Part shown: positions 23,786 through 34,212 of the stretch, piece by piece
Position numbering within the stretch: position 1 is the first letter of the stretch
How the letters are laid out: every line of letters begins with the position of its first letter
Origin: Isoetes taiwanensis
Taxonomy: Eukaryota > Streptophyta > Lycopodiopsida > Isoetales > Isoetaceae
Assembly (NCBI GenBank): GCA_021234155.1
Contig: JAJEKV010000194.1
Span: 1 to 64,000 of the forward strand
Direction: 5' to 3'
DNA: 64,000 bases
Notes under the pieces: generated by a model
The model's database searches: none
What the model was told of the DNA's origin: nothing
What the model saw: only the letters and a program-made list of their open reading frames with translations
Position numbers and translations under genes: made by a program

Positions 23786-24055
23786 CTAGTGCTCGCTCCA
23801 AACCCACCGGGCGATGGCTACCTCAGCTCCATCTTCAGCTCCAACTTCTAAACCAAGTTCCACAAACAAATCCCTGGGAACTTCCTTTAAGCACCTTAAG
23901 CATGCCTTCTTTTCATACAGAAGCATGCAACATGCCAAGTGATAGGCATGTTCACATGGCAACTTCATACTCAAAGTATATTGTGGATTGAATACCAATC
24001 CACATGCAAAGACATGAGTTCTCCATAAAACCCGGCAATCGCTCTTCATAGTCAT
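23786..24055 (-). CDS. RING-type zinc-binding exon upstream of HAD copy 2
   Basis: The frame reads VFACGLVFNP...LPCEHAYHLACCMLL...ACLRCLKEVPRDLF. It has a C-x-H-x2-Y-H-x2-C core and a later C-x2-C, the second half of a RING finger. It matches in kind the RING exon at 18673 upstream of HAD copy 1. The upstream Cys pair and coiled coil were not found, so it is probably a partial gene. The frame starts at an internal methionine. Confidence 0.5.
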   Translation of the reverse strand: MTMKSDCRVLWRTHVFACGLVFNPQYTLSMKLPCEHAYHLACCMLLYEKKACLRCLKEVPRDLFVELGLEVGAEDGAEVAIARWVWSEH

Positions 24056-25227
24056 GATAGAGATTCCCCGGTGTCCCGTGCATCAACCGCCTAGCGACTT
24101 CTAAACGTACCCCTGCTTTCTTGAAGTCCGAATTCTAAAGAGGCTTTTAGCCTTTGCTTCTTCTCCCTTTCATCTACCGCTTCAACACTTACCTTTTAGA
24201 AGGCAAGCTTCCATTGGAGCGCGGTAAAGCTCTCCACTTATTTTATGCTTCAAATCGCAATGGGTCAAATCTTCATCTGTTTTTATCCGCTTTGTCATTC
24301 AAAGCGGATAATTCATTCTCAGAAGTCTACTCACCTCCTTCTTTGCTATATCAATCATTACTTGCTCCCCGCTAGGGGTTGTTGTCAACCTCAATCTTAC
24401 TAATAATCTTAGCCAAATCGTTTGACGGTTATCTAACTCTGTTTCCAACTTCTTTACTTCCTCATCAATCAAAGAAATATTGAAACTACAATTGCAAAAC
24501 GAAAATTCATTTGGGCTGACCTGATTTCGCTTTTAATTCCATCCGAGGTGTTCTTACGCCGGCCGAGGTGTGCTTTGGCCCGAAGGATGTACGGTTTTCA
24601 TTTTTTAACATCTTCTTTCTTTACATCCATATCATCCCTTGGTTTTTCTCGACCAAACAAGAACTTTTGGACTTGTATGCATCCCAATTTATCTTATGAC
24701 CCTCATGATCTTGCTCGCTTACGACCACAATGCTCCCAAGCAAATGCCAAAGCAACGAGTTTCCTCAATTAGTTGTTTGGTAATCCCGCTTCGATACGAG
24801 AACTTCGACCAAGTCCTCCAATTGTTGCTTCAGATGAGTGCGGACAAAATAAATTTTTATTTTGCCTTTTTTTTTAAAGGATTGAATGGTTACGTCCATA
24901 CACTGTTCCAATCTTCTTCAATCCAAGATATCCTGCGGCCCACTTGATTTCTGGCGGAATAATCCCTTCTCCCGCCATCGCGAAAAGCGGTGAATTAACC
25001 AAAGAGCAAGGTATGAAGCAAGCGGCCGGAAGGAAAAATCTCGAAAGCGAGGGTACAATTCGAACCGTAAAGTAGGGTATAATCTGCGTCTGCCAGATCA
25101 ATTATCGATTTCGCGAATGATTACGGTCCGACAGCCCCGGATCATTGTTTGGCGAAATCCGCTACGGAAACGAAAGGTCTGCGAAGAATAGCCGCCAGCG
25201 TGCTTAATCTGCTTCCGCTTGTCGCGC
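24056..25227. other. Terminal part of unit D without a clear gene
   Basis: The sequence is richer in CG dinucleotides than its surroundings, and its inner portion (25000-25227) resembles, inverted and diverged, the left end of unit D. Short ORFs show no domain. It may hold the promoter and 5' exons of the minus-strand RING/HAD gene. Confidence 0.35.
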
Positions 25228-25258
25228 TTTTTTGTACCCCAATATCTAACTTAGACCC
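25228..25258 (-). repeat. Right terminal inverted repeat of unit D
   Basis: The reverse complement of the left repeat, with two extra G residues before GTACAAAAAA. It is followed by TTAT, the same four bases that precede the left repeat. Confidence 0.65.
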
Positions 25259-28220
25259 TTATACTTGATTTTCGCATGGATGTTTTATCCAAAATATTTA
25301 TCATCTTTGCTACATTTGCTTTTGTCAAGCTTATTCTCGCCCTAATCTTCAGAGGATTGCATTTTGCAAGTTGATAGCTATTAATTTTGACGTTGTAGAT
25401 GTTTAACATAAGTTTTTACCAGCAGGAAATTTTATCAACAAATTCCTCTCCTCACCATGTTCTTCAATCTCTCATTCGGCAAGGTATCAGGTAATTACTT
25501 TCTTGCAAGAGAATTTATTTCTTTGTAAAGGTGGCTAGGAACAAAATAATAATTTTGACACTGCCGATTAGTCTAGAATTTTCAGATCAAGAAACAAGAT
25601 ATTTATTATTATTTCATTGTTTCAAGCTTCTTTCCCTTATTAATTTGATTTGCTAAGTTTTTCTTATTTGCCACTTACCTTTTGCACTCCATAATTGTGG
25701 TGGCCTTCATTTTCCATGGATGCAAGTAGCAGGTTTAATCCACCACTCCAGAAACTACTGGTAGCCATTCTACAGGTAGGTATTCTGAGACCTCCTATTT
25801 GTTCTATTTTATTGGCATCAAGTTACAGTTCAAATAAAGACTGCATGACAAAGACTATGTTGAAGTCTGTTGCTTATTATATGTAGAACTATTTGAGTAT
25901 AAGATGTCCGATCCATATTTTTATGCTGCAACCATTTGAAGGTGATTGTAATGTTGGAGAATGGTTTTCTATGAATATGTGAAGCGAGGTTGAGTGCCAG
26001 AAGATTTGAATATATAAAGTGCTCGGAAATTCTTTAATATGGCTGGTAAAGAGGCGAGAATAAATAAAAAGTGTATGAGCTTCATTTGCAAGTGGTTATA
26101 GAGGATTGTCTTCAACATGTATTTTGTTATTATCTATATATTGACATTCTTTTTTGCAAATTTTGGACCAAAAAACACCACTTTCATATTTTTAGAAGAG
26201 ATCTTCCCTGCAATTTACGTGTCATGGAATTTCTATTGCATCTGACAAGGCAAGCAGCAACAGTAGCTCCCTCTATTCTCAAGGCAATCTACCTCCGCTT
26301 CTGATATGAAGGCCTCCATTCATGGTATGTTCTCTTAGTAAGGTAGTGGATTTGCCATTATATGTTGCTATTCTATTCATGTTTCACCTTTTTGTTTGCA
26401 GCACGGTTTGTCAGGCTCGTCGATCCTGCTCCATTGCACAAGGCTAGGGCATAGGCATTGAAGGAAATCACTCCTTTCTTCAACCATGAATATGTGGGTT
26501 TTCATGCATCTACACCAGCATCGAGCAGTCACGTATCCCTATTAGTAGCAATTATATTAAAATTGTTAACTTTTATGAAAAAGCTTATGATGCATTTATT
26601 AAAGATCTAGGCAGTGTATGACTGCAAAAGTATCTCATGCATCTATAAAAGCTTGAATTATAACGGAAGGCTTAGTGTCCAAGTAGGCAGAATGACTGAT
26701 AAATTGCTCAGATGAGATGCTTGCAAGGTAAATGACTTGCAGAATGTGTTACTTCCTTTTAATCGTTTCCGTTCAAATCTATAGATATTGCAAATAACTG
26801 TTTTAGTTAAACTCTACACAAATTCAGCGTTTCATGTCTTTTAATTTATCCTACCTTTTAGTAAAAGGCTTTTGCTTTGAATTGTATGAGTTAGAACACA
26901 AAGAGAAATGAATCTATTACTTGATCTTAAAATAGAATTTGTTTTCTTCTCTACCATATGCATTGTGTCACATTTTAGGCTATTATTACCTTAGAAATCT
27001 GTCTTATTTGTTTATAAGCCATGCATCTAGCGGTTGCCTACCAGCCTTACACTTCTCTTCTTGGAAATAAAGCTTTGGAATGTTTGCTACACTTTAAGAC
27101 CTCTAGATTGAGATATTTACATATGAGCAATGCATCTTCATTATACTTGGGAATGCGTGATGTACAAATGGTAGGATAATAAGTATTTTAGACCCCTAGA
27201 GTTGGTGATGTCCGTTGGGTAGAATTTTCAGCATTATATATCCTGCTTAGACATTTTATGGCTATGTTGTCTATATATATGGTGGCTAAGTTCATTTTTT
27301 TTTTTCAATTACTTGCAAGGAACAAGATGTCTACTTTTTATTTCTTTCTCCGTATAAAGCAAATGTTCCTCCAGCCACTTCATAGCTAGGAAAGCATGCC
27401 ATGGCCATTTCGATGATGATAATGCCGGATGATCAATGAATCAAGAACTTTTTGTGTTGGGTAGAGATTTTCGAGGAAAAAATGAAGTTCTGGACCAAAT
27501 GATGCGTTTTGCTTCCTGAAGAATGTTGTGTTAGACTGTTCTTGATGGGCGTGACAGGCAGCTGAATGGCCTTCTTACATTAGACTGTCTTGATGGGCGT
27601 GACAGGCAGCTGAATGGTCTTCTTACAATTTTAATGCTACGCATATCTGTTGGATACACGTGAATAAACATCAACATTTGATTGTGTGTGTGGTTGGATT
27701 TAAATGCTGATCCCTTTCTGCTTGCTTTAAAAATATGTTTCCTAAGATTTGAAGTGTTTTGGCATCCGTTTTTCACATTTTTACCTCTATTTCTACTAGG
27801 GCCAATGACTTAAATATCGATGCAACGACACTCGAAACCATGGTATTCAACTTTCACAATGCTCATAAACATTATTTTCAAAGACTGATGAAGAGAAATG
27901 TTCGTGGCGGCATTAGCTTACTAATCAACAGATTGTTTAGTCAAAAAAATTTATTTTGAAGTTCCCTCTATATTACTTGGATTTTAAATTGCCCCAGGCC
28001 GGTAAAGAGAAATGTTCGCGGCGGCCTTGGCCGCCGCAATAAATTTCTTGTAAATATAATGATTGTTCTCTCATCCATTTTCCCTCCCAATTCAACATCA
28101 ATTGAAGAAAATATCCCTCACATCTTCACGCTCTGATTTATCTACATAGTATACAAGACAAATGTGCACATTTTGTCCCACTTACAGAATCCATCATGCC
28201 TATCCATTCCACACATCCCG
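25259..28220. other. AT-rich stretch inside Helitron C, no clear gene
   Basis: No domain is recognised in any frame. A 48-base tandem duplication (TGGGCGTGACAGGCAGCTGA) lies at about 27533-27628. AAGAGAAATGTTCG-GGCGGC occurs twice (27890 and 28005). Confidence 0.4.
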
Positions 28221-28256
28221 AGCTAATGCCCGGCATCGCCGGGCACACGTTCCTAG

Positions 28257-28490
28257 TGCAAGAAGTATTCTCAAAGTCAACTTAATTATTGGAGAAAATG
28301 TTTCCTCATAATCAATCCCCTTTTTCTGTGAAAAACCTTGAGCTACCAACCTGGCCTTGAATTTCCTTTTGCCATCATTGTCAATTTTTATTGTATAAAT
28401 CCATTTATTTCCAACTATATTTTTGTATTCTGGTTTTTCAACAACTTCATAAGTTTCTGTCCTGTCAAAAGATTCCATCTCCTTGTCCAT
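28257..28490 (-). pseudogene. Copia reverse transcriptase, N-terminal part
   Basis: The frame reads [54 protein letters not shown] and KLTLRILLA, the standard start of Copia RT. It ends abruptly at 28257, the insertion point of Helitron C. The remaining residues shown by a naive translation come from the Helitron end. The continuation is at 1317-780. Confidence 0.9.
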
Positions 28491-28499
28491 AGCTGTCTT

Positions 28500-30095
28500 T
28501 CACTCATTTGCATTCTCACTAGTCATAGCTTCTTCATAACTCTGTGGTCTACTTGGTTCAAGTATTGCCATAATTTCATTTATTTCTATATCATTACTTT
28601 GGAGTCTTTTTGATGTACCAGTAATTGTCCTTCCAAAATCATCATAGACTATATTCTTATTCCCTTCCATTAGTTTCTCAACTTCTGTTTTTCTGATTTT
28701 TCTGCCATGTTGAACCTCTTTGTTCTCCACTTCAGCATGTGTATGTTCACCCTTATCCTCTTCATTGTTAATTTCTTCATCTTGTTTTGTATTTGTTTCT
28801 TCCTTTTCATCATCATCAATATTCTGCTGTGAGTAGCTAGTCTCTCCTTGAACATTTTCAATAAACAAATCTGCCCTATTGTCTATTTATTTTCTATCCT
28901 TATAAAGTATCATCTCATTGAACCTAACATCTCTTCCAACAACAATTTTTCTTCTTTCAGGAATATATAGTCTATAACCTTTAGACTGTTCATCATAACC
29001 TACCATGAAACATCTAATTGCTCGGTCATCCAATTTTTTTCTTTCTTCTTTTTGAATATGCAAGAAAGCAGCACTACCAGATACTCGAAAAGATTCATAC
29101 CTTATTTTTGAGTTGCTCCACAGATCTTCTGCTATTTGTCCATTTAGACTTGTCAGAGGAACTTTATTTTGTATGAATACTGCATTCTTAACTGCCTCCT
29201 CCCATAAGAAGTTAGGTAGACCAGATTGTTTCAGCATTGCTCTCATTGAGTCAAGAATTGACCTGTTTTTTCTTTCAGCCACTCCATTTTGTTGTGGTGT
29301 ATGACTACAAGTTACTTGTCTTCTAATTCCCTTCTCTTTACAATAATTTTTGAAAATGCCATTTACATACTCGCCTCCTCTGTCAGATCTCAGAATTTTT
29401 ATTTTCTTTCCTGTACTTCTTTCTGCCTCTGACTCACATATCCTATATGATTTATAGGCTTGATTTTTGTTTGTCAAGAAGAAACATCTAGTATATCTAG
29501 AGCAGTCATCTATAAAAGTAATAAAGTACCTGCTGCCTTGCAAACTTTTCATATTTATGGGGCCACAGAGGTCTGTGTGAATTAATTCCAACAAATCACT
29601 TGCTCGTCCTTGTCTCCTTGGAAATGGTAACCTTGAACTTTTGCCAACCATGCATCCATAACATACTGATTCATCTCCTTCTGCAGCAATTATGAGTCCC
29701 CTTTTTGCCATTTCTCTGATGCTATTCATATTAACATGCCCTAATCTCTCATGCCACAACTTCAAAGTGGGCATATGAACAGAATTTAAGCTTCCAAACA
29801 AATTTCTATTATAGAATCCAAAAAGGTTTCCAACTCTTTTTGCAAGAAACTTGATTTTATTATCTTTAAACACTTTACAACATTTCTTGTCAAAGACAAG
29901 TATAAAATCCATGTCTACTAGTTGGCTGACAGAAATCAAGTTTCTCATTATTTTTGGAACAGCAAGTACATCATGCAAGTTTACTAGATTGCCTTCCAAA
30001 TCATAAAGTGCAAGCATCCCTGATTCATTCACTTCTTGAAGTTTGCCATCTCCCATTTGCATGAAAGCTTCTTTTCTTTTTCTCCTTGAGAGCAT
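28500..30095 (-). pseudogene. Copia integrase and linker
   Basis: 30095-28887 encodes the GAG-pre-integrase region, an HHCC zinc site (WHERLGH...CYGCMVGKSSRLPF), then the integrase core with HTDLCGP, FIDDCSRY and HTPQQNGVAERKNRSI, giving D-D-E. The remainder includes the RCFMVGYDEQSKGYRLY C-terminal motif. The frame stops at 28887 and reopens as an acidic linker (28868-28500) that leads into RT. Overlap with the protease frame at 30025-30095 shows a frameshift. Confidence 0.9.
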
Positions 30096-30468
30096 CAGTA
30101 GTTCTAACTACTGATCTCTCAGCTCCACTATCTATAATAAGCATATCATTAGCCTTATTAGCTGAATTTTCTGAGATAGAACAAATAGCTTTCATACTTA
30201 CCTCTGCATTAGGATCTTCCTCATCATTGTTTGTTTCTTGTGTGAGATTGATGCTGGAATTCCCTTCCCTTTTTCCCTTTGAGAAGTTGCCTTTCCTTTC
30301 TGAGGTAGAGTAATAATTTTTATTTCTTCCCTTCCCAATACCTTTAGGACTAGGACATTCTGCAGCTACATGTCCAATCCCTTCACAATTGAAGCACCTG
30401 TTTTCCTTCAACTTAGGACAATTATTTTTAAGGTGCCCCATACTTTTGCAATGGTAACATGGCCCCAA
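30025..30468 (-). pseudogene. Copia gag zinc knuckles and protease
   Basis: Two CCHC knuckles (CYHCKSMGHLKNNCP and CFNCEGIGHVAAECP) are followed by a basic linker and a protease active-site motif (LIIDSGAERSV, the D-S-G triad). The frame is lost shortly after, about 30 residues downstream. The upstream link to gag at 30555 is also out of frame. Confidence 0.88.
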
Positions 30469-30554
30469 TTTATTTTTGTCACCCCCTGCCTTTCCAAATT
30501 TCCCTCTCCCTTTTCCTGCATAGAGTATCTCAGAACTTTCTTCTTCCTCTCCTT

Positions 30555-31169
30555 TTATAATTTTCTTTGCTCTATTTCTGTTCTTATCATAAGTTCTGCC
30601 TTCTCTCGATTTCTAGCCACACTTCTTACTGATGTAGACAGTTGTTCATATTCTGAAAATGCTCTAGAGAGAGACAGTACATGAAAATCTTTTGTTATAG
30701 GAACTCCTGCAGCCTCAAGGTCAGTTACAATATTGTCATATCTTTGGAAGAATTGTGTGAGATTATCCTCATCTTTGAACTTGAGTCTTCTTAGCTCCCT
30801 ATCTAGCATCTCAATCTGAGAGGAATTCTTAACTTCATAGTGTTTGACTAAATATTCCCACATCTCCTTTGGTGTTTTGTTTTTTAGTTTAAACATAATG
30901 CTTGAACTCAACTTACTTGAGATGATACACCTGGCCTGCTGTGCACGTCTTGAGGCATTTGCACTAGTACCAACATTAACAGAGCCTTCACTAGCTCCAC
31001 TTTCTCCTGAGTGACTACTCTCTCCTTCTTCATATCCTGCAATTAGATCCCATAGATCTTCAGCTTGCAGAACATCCTTCATCCTTTCTTTCCAGGCCTG
31101 GAAACCTGCTTCCCCTTGAAACATATCCACTCCATTTAGTAATGAAGCTCCAAGTCTGGTTGCCATCAA
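30555..31169 (-). CDS. Copia gag (UBN2-type capsid protein)
   Basis: The frame starts soon after the primer site and encodes a 204-residue gag N-terminal part: FQAWKERMKDVLQAEDLWDL, ARCIISSKLSSSIMFKL, KEMWEYLVKHYE and LRRLKFKDEDNLTQFFQRYD. These are typical of the UBN2/gag-polypeptide family of Copia elements. It then runs out of frame before the zinc knuckles, so the product would be truncated. Of all reading frames in the element this is the longest intact gag portion. Confidence 0.85.
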   Translation of the reverse strand: MMATRLGASLLNGVDMFQGEAGFQAWKERMKDVLQAEDLWDLIAGYEEGESSHSGESGASEGSVNVGTSANASRRAQQARCIISSKLSSSIMFKLKNKTPKEMWEYLVKHYEVKNSSQIEMLDRELRRLKFKDEDNLTQFFQRYDNIVTDLEAAGVPITKDFHVLSLSRAFSEYEQLSTSVRSVARNREKAELMIRTEIEQRKL

Positions 31170-31170
31170 A

Positions 31171-31182
31171 GCTCTGATACCA
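31171..31182 (-). other. Primer binding site, tRNA-iMet type
   Basis: The minus strand reads TGGTATCAGAGC one base after the LTR end. This sequence is complementary to the 3' end of initiator methionine tRNA and is the standard Copia primer site. Confidence 0.9.
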
Positions 31183-31183
31183 C

Positions 31184-31742
31184 TGTTAGAAAATATTGAT
31201 CAAGATTTAATGAAAAATCACTTCTTAATGAATGAACTAGGCAACCAACTTAACTTCTATCTCTATAGTCTTATGCTTCAATTTAAACCATTGACACCAT
31301 CTAAATTTGAAGACATAAGAGCAATTATCTATAGACTATATCTCGACCATCATTTGCCTTATAAGAGGAATAACAACACTGCAAATGATCACACGACCAT
31401 GATCAATAAAACGGATCACACCAGCTCAATTGGTTCATTGCATTCAACCTGGTTATATGGAAGTCTTCCGGAGCTGTAGCAGTCGGTCAAGCCATGACCG
31501 TCTCCTCGATTCAACAATGGAATTATCTCATTGGTCCAGCACTGTTCATTCTAATTTTTGCAATACCTTATCCTTATGAAACATAACCGACTAAAATAAG
31601 GTCATATTTCTATATGGTTAAGGCCTCAATGATATTTAACCATTAGGGTTAAGACTATCCCTTTTAGATCTTCCTCAAGATATGAATATGCTGAAGATCT
31701 TCCCCTTAAGCATGAATATGATGACATTACATATTTGCAACA
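31184..31742 (-). repeat. 5' LTR of the split Copia element
   Basis: On the minus strand the LTR starts TGTTGCAAATATG at 31742 and ends TCTAACA at 31184, just before the primer site. The length is 559 bases. Its outer 64 bases match the partial 3' LTR at 1-64. Confidence 0.88.
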
Positions 31743-32170
31743 CAATTTTTTCGTCCGGTCGTCATTTCTTTCTTCTCTTTTTCTCTGGCGATGGTGAATG
31801 CCGGAGCTTTCGGCGATGGCGCTTCTGTCGCCGACTAAGGCGCTGGAGACCATTTTGTGCTTTTAAGGTTCTCCTCTATGGCGCCTTCGATTCTGATAAG
31901 TTTTTTTGTTTATTTTATGTTGTTTATTTGAGTTCTAACGTTCTTGTTTGACCCTTTTTTGGAGTCTGGAGTTCGTATTTTTGGATTCTGCTTTGGATCT
32001 GTGATTTTCCAGCTTACATTTACAAGTGTGGAGTTCGAGTTCTACTCTGAAGTCGATTTACAGAGTTTGGACAGCATTTTCGGAGGTTTATCTTTAAGAA
32101 ACCGTATCTTCTTGAAGACTTTACGGTTTATCTTCTTGAAGACTGTTAAGATCTATGTTCTTAAAGAATA
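31743..32170. other. Short host stretch between Copia and Helitron A2
   Basis: The sequence is rich in CGATGG/GGCGATGG and could be part of a coding or 5' untranslated region. No domain is recognised, and the frames are short. Confidence 0.35.
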
Positions 32171-32865
32171 CTAGTAACGGTGCCCAGCGTTGCTGGGCTT
32201 AAGTTGGGACCTTATAAATGTTTTGGCCGCAATGACTTTCTAAAGGTTTAACGCTGAAAAGAAACATGGCTCCTTCATGTTACACAATGTTAATTTGGGC
32301 GGGAACACAAATTCGAAATAGCATCCCTATGTTCAAAAGGCCTTTTGTATAGGGTGCCTTGTGCCCCTTTGTGAGCCAAACCCAAAGGTATCACAGTGAA
32401 AGATCTTCTTTCCTTCGCAGACGTCAAAATATACATCCTTCCTTCCTTCCTTCACCATTTTAAAATTATAAGTTGCATTGGGCACTTTTCTTTTCTCTTT
32501 CTTAAGTGCATGCTTGTGATGCCCGTGGGTGACAAATTTGGCATATTGTAGCTCAAAGTATCATACATAGAATCACTAATATGATGTGCATGATAATGGG
32601 TACGCGATGATGCATCATCAAGGCAATGAAGACGAATGCTGATCATGAATGCCTTCAACAAAAGCTATCATAATTTGAAGGCCATTCAAATATCGAAGGT
32701 GTAGGATGAAACCCATAAAAGACATTGGTAAGTTTCTAAAGAAGGATGTATCTTATATCTAAAGCCAAACTTCATTTGCCATAGTGACCATGGGAGTTTG
32801 CTTAGTAACATCCCATATTTTTAGCTAATGAACTTGAATTCTATTCCCAAAAGATGATTTTAACT

Positions 32866-33314
32866 AACCAACACATAACTACCATTAACATTAATTAACA
32901 CAAACCATTGGGTCCAACACATTTAAATTAAAATCCCCCTTAAACCCCCTTTGGTTTGGGTGCATATTTCACACGGGGGGTGACTTCGGGCAACGAGAGC
33001 TGTTGGATAGGCATATTTATCCCTTATTCCTTAATCTACACCGTACACAAAGTTCCTCGTTTGTGGGGTATGGATGTCTGAAATTTGTTATCTTGTATAA
33101 CAAGTTTTACAAAATACTATAAGATTTCGTGGCAATATACTATATGGTGTTGATTTTATACATATAAAACATAATTATAAAGGCTCTACGCCCCAGCGTC
33201 ACCCCCGTGTGAATATGCACCCAAACCAAAGGGGGTTTAAGGGGGATTTTAATTTAAATGTGTTGGACCCAATGGTTTGTGTTAATTAATGTTAATGGTA
33301 GTTATGTGTTGGTT
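32866..33314. mobile_element. 449 bp TIR element (MITE)
   Basis: Terminal inverted repeats of about 118 bases start AACCAACACATAACTACC on both ends and run to TGCATATT(T)CACACGGGGG. Only a few differences separate them. The internal 210 bases carry no coding sequence. A clear target duplication was not found. A left-truncated copy lies at 48612-48905. Confidence 0.8.
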
Positions 33315-34077
33315 GTTATACTAAAAAAAATTTTGGGCCCTTCGGGCCCTAACAAAAGAAAACATAGGAGAACTTTAAGGACCTATATATTAATTACTAA
33401 GAAGCTTGGATATTCTAGTTGAACACATGTATAAGCATGGTTCATGCTAGAACATGGATTAGTTCCAAGAGGAACATGCAATTTGTCCAGATATAAAGAT
33501 AGCAAGAATATATTTAACTTTGAGCTATGAGTGTATGACAATAATAATCTGTGCCTTTCCAACGTGCACATACATGACCTTCACTTTCTAATCTTCATGC
33601 ATACGGCATTGTATATTGTAAAATGTAATAGATGATATATTTGATATTTTTGGGGGATTTCAACCCACATACAAATCCTTGTGATATCAAATATCAAATT
33701 CATTGTGTTGATCATTTCTTTTTGCTTCCTGTAAATATCCAAGTTGAAGCGCGTGCAGTTGTTTGGTGGCTAAATGCTGTAATAATACATCAGATAGAAT
33801 GTGAAAAAACATATATATCAAATGGTAATAAAATAACCATGAATCAAATAACATAATAGATAACAGGCTTGCACAATAGATATGTTTCAAACAAGAACCT
33901 AAATAGTCCTAGCATTAAGGCCTCACAGCAGTGTTAGTTGCCATCAATGGATTGGGCCGGAGGCAGGCGGTAACGTTGATGAAAGACATAATATTCTATG
34001 GGCAAAACAAAGAAAAAGATTTTTAGGCCTTAAGACTTTAGTGCACACATTGCAGAAACAACTAATAACTCAGCGAC

Positions 34078-34212
34078 TAATGCAGCAATGCATGCAAGTT
34101 ATTTAGGCTGCATGAAGCCAGGCTAATGGAGCAATGCATGCAAGTTATTTAGGCTGCATGAAGCCAGGCTAATGGAGCAATGCATGCAAGTTATTTAGGC
34201 TGCATGAAGGTT
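34078..34212 (+). repeat. Three tandem 52 bp units
   Basis: AGCAATGCATGCAAGTTATT and TAGGCTGCATGAAG recur three times with almost no differences, so this is a recent tandem array. The surrounding 33315-35080 shows no convincing gene apart from a possible exon (LELVNDIPLASVKYEFARSL, minus strand near 34660) that could not be assigned. Confidence 0.75.

Larger units (their letters stand above)
6462..25258. mobile_element. 18.8 kb inverted-repeat unit with DDE-like and RING/HAD genes (unit D)
   Basis: Seen: the left end GGGTCTAAGTTAGATATT...GTACAAAAAA (6462-6490) recurs inverted at 25258-25228. More diverged inverted similarity continues inward, for example TGATCCGGG near 6630 and near 25140. 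Four bases TTAT directly flank both ends (6458-6461 and 25259-25262), a possible target duplication. Inside are two tandem DDE-like genes on plus (6927-13437) and two copies of a RING/HAD gene on minus (16620-24055), convergent. Inference: a large DNA transposon of unknown superfamily. Alternative: the inverted repeats belong to a smaller element that flanks the region by chance. Confidence 0.55.
1318..28256 (+). mobile_element. 26.9 kb Helitron-bounded insertion in the Copia RT gene (Helitron C)
   Basis: The 3' end is canonical: a GCCCGGC-ATC-GCCGGGC hairpin (28228-28244), eight bases, then CTAG at 28253-28256 followed by host T. The 5' end is inferred where the Copia reading frame stops: host A1317 followed by TCTTCTTTTTTAAAATGG. 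Helitrons start with TC, end with CTRR and insert between A and T, all satisfied here. No Rep/helicase is encoded, so it would be non-autonomous. It contains Helitron A1, an LTR fragment and the inverted-repeat unit 6462-25258. The 3' end is strong. The claim that one element carried everything is less so, since the contents may have entered later. Confidence 0.7.
1..31742 (-). mobile_element. Copia-type LTR retrotransposon, split into two halves
   Basis: Seen: from right to left the minus strand reads 5' LTR (31184-31742), primer site, gag, zinc knuckles, protease, integrase and the first part of the reverse transcriptase up to 28257. The rest of the reverse transcriptase, RNase H, polypurine tract and the start of the 3' LTR follow at 1317-1. 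The two reverse transcriptase halves are adjacent parts of one domain, so 1318-28256 is an insertion. Gag-protease-integrase-RT order is the Copia (Ty1) order. Frameshifts and an internal deletion show the element is dead. The 3' LTR continues beyond the left window edge, so target duplications cannot be checked. Confidence 0.9.
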
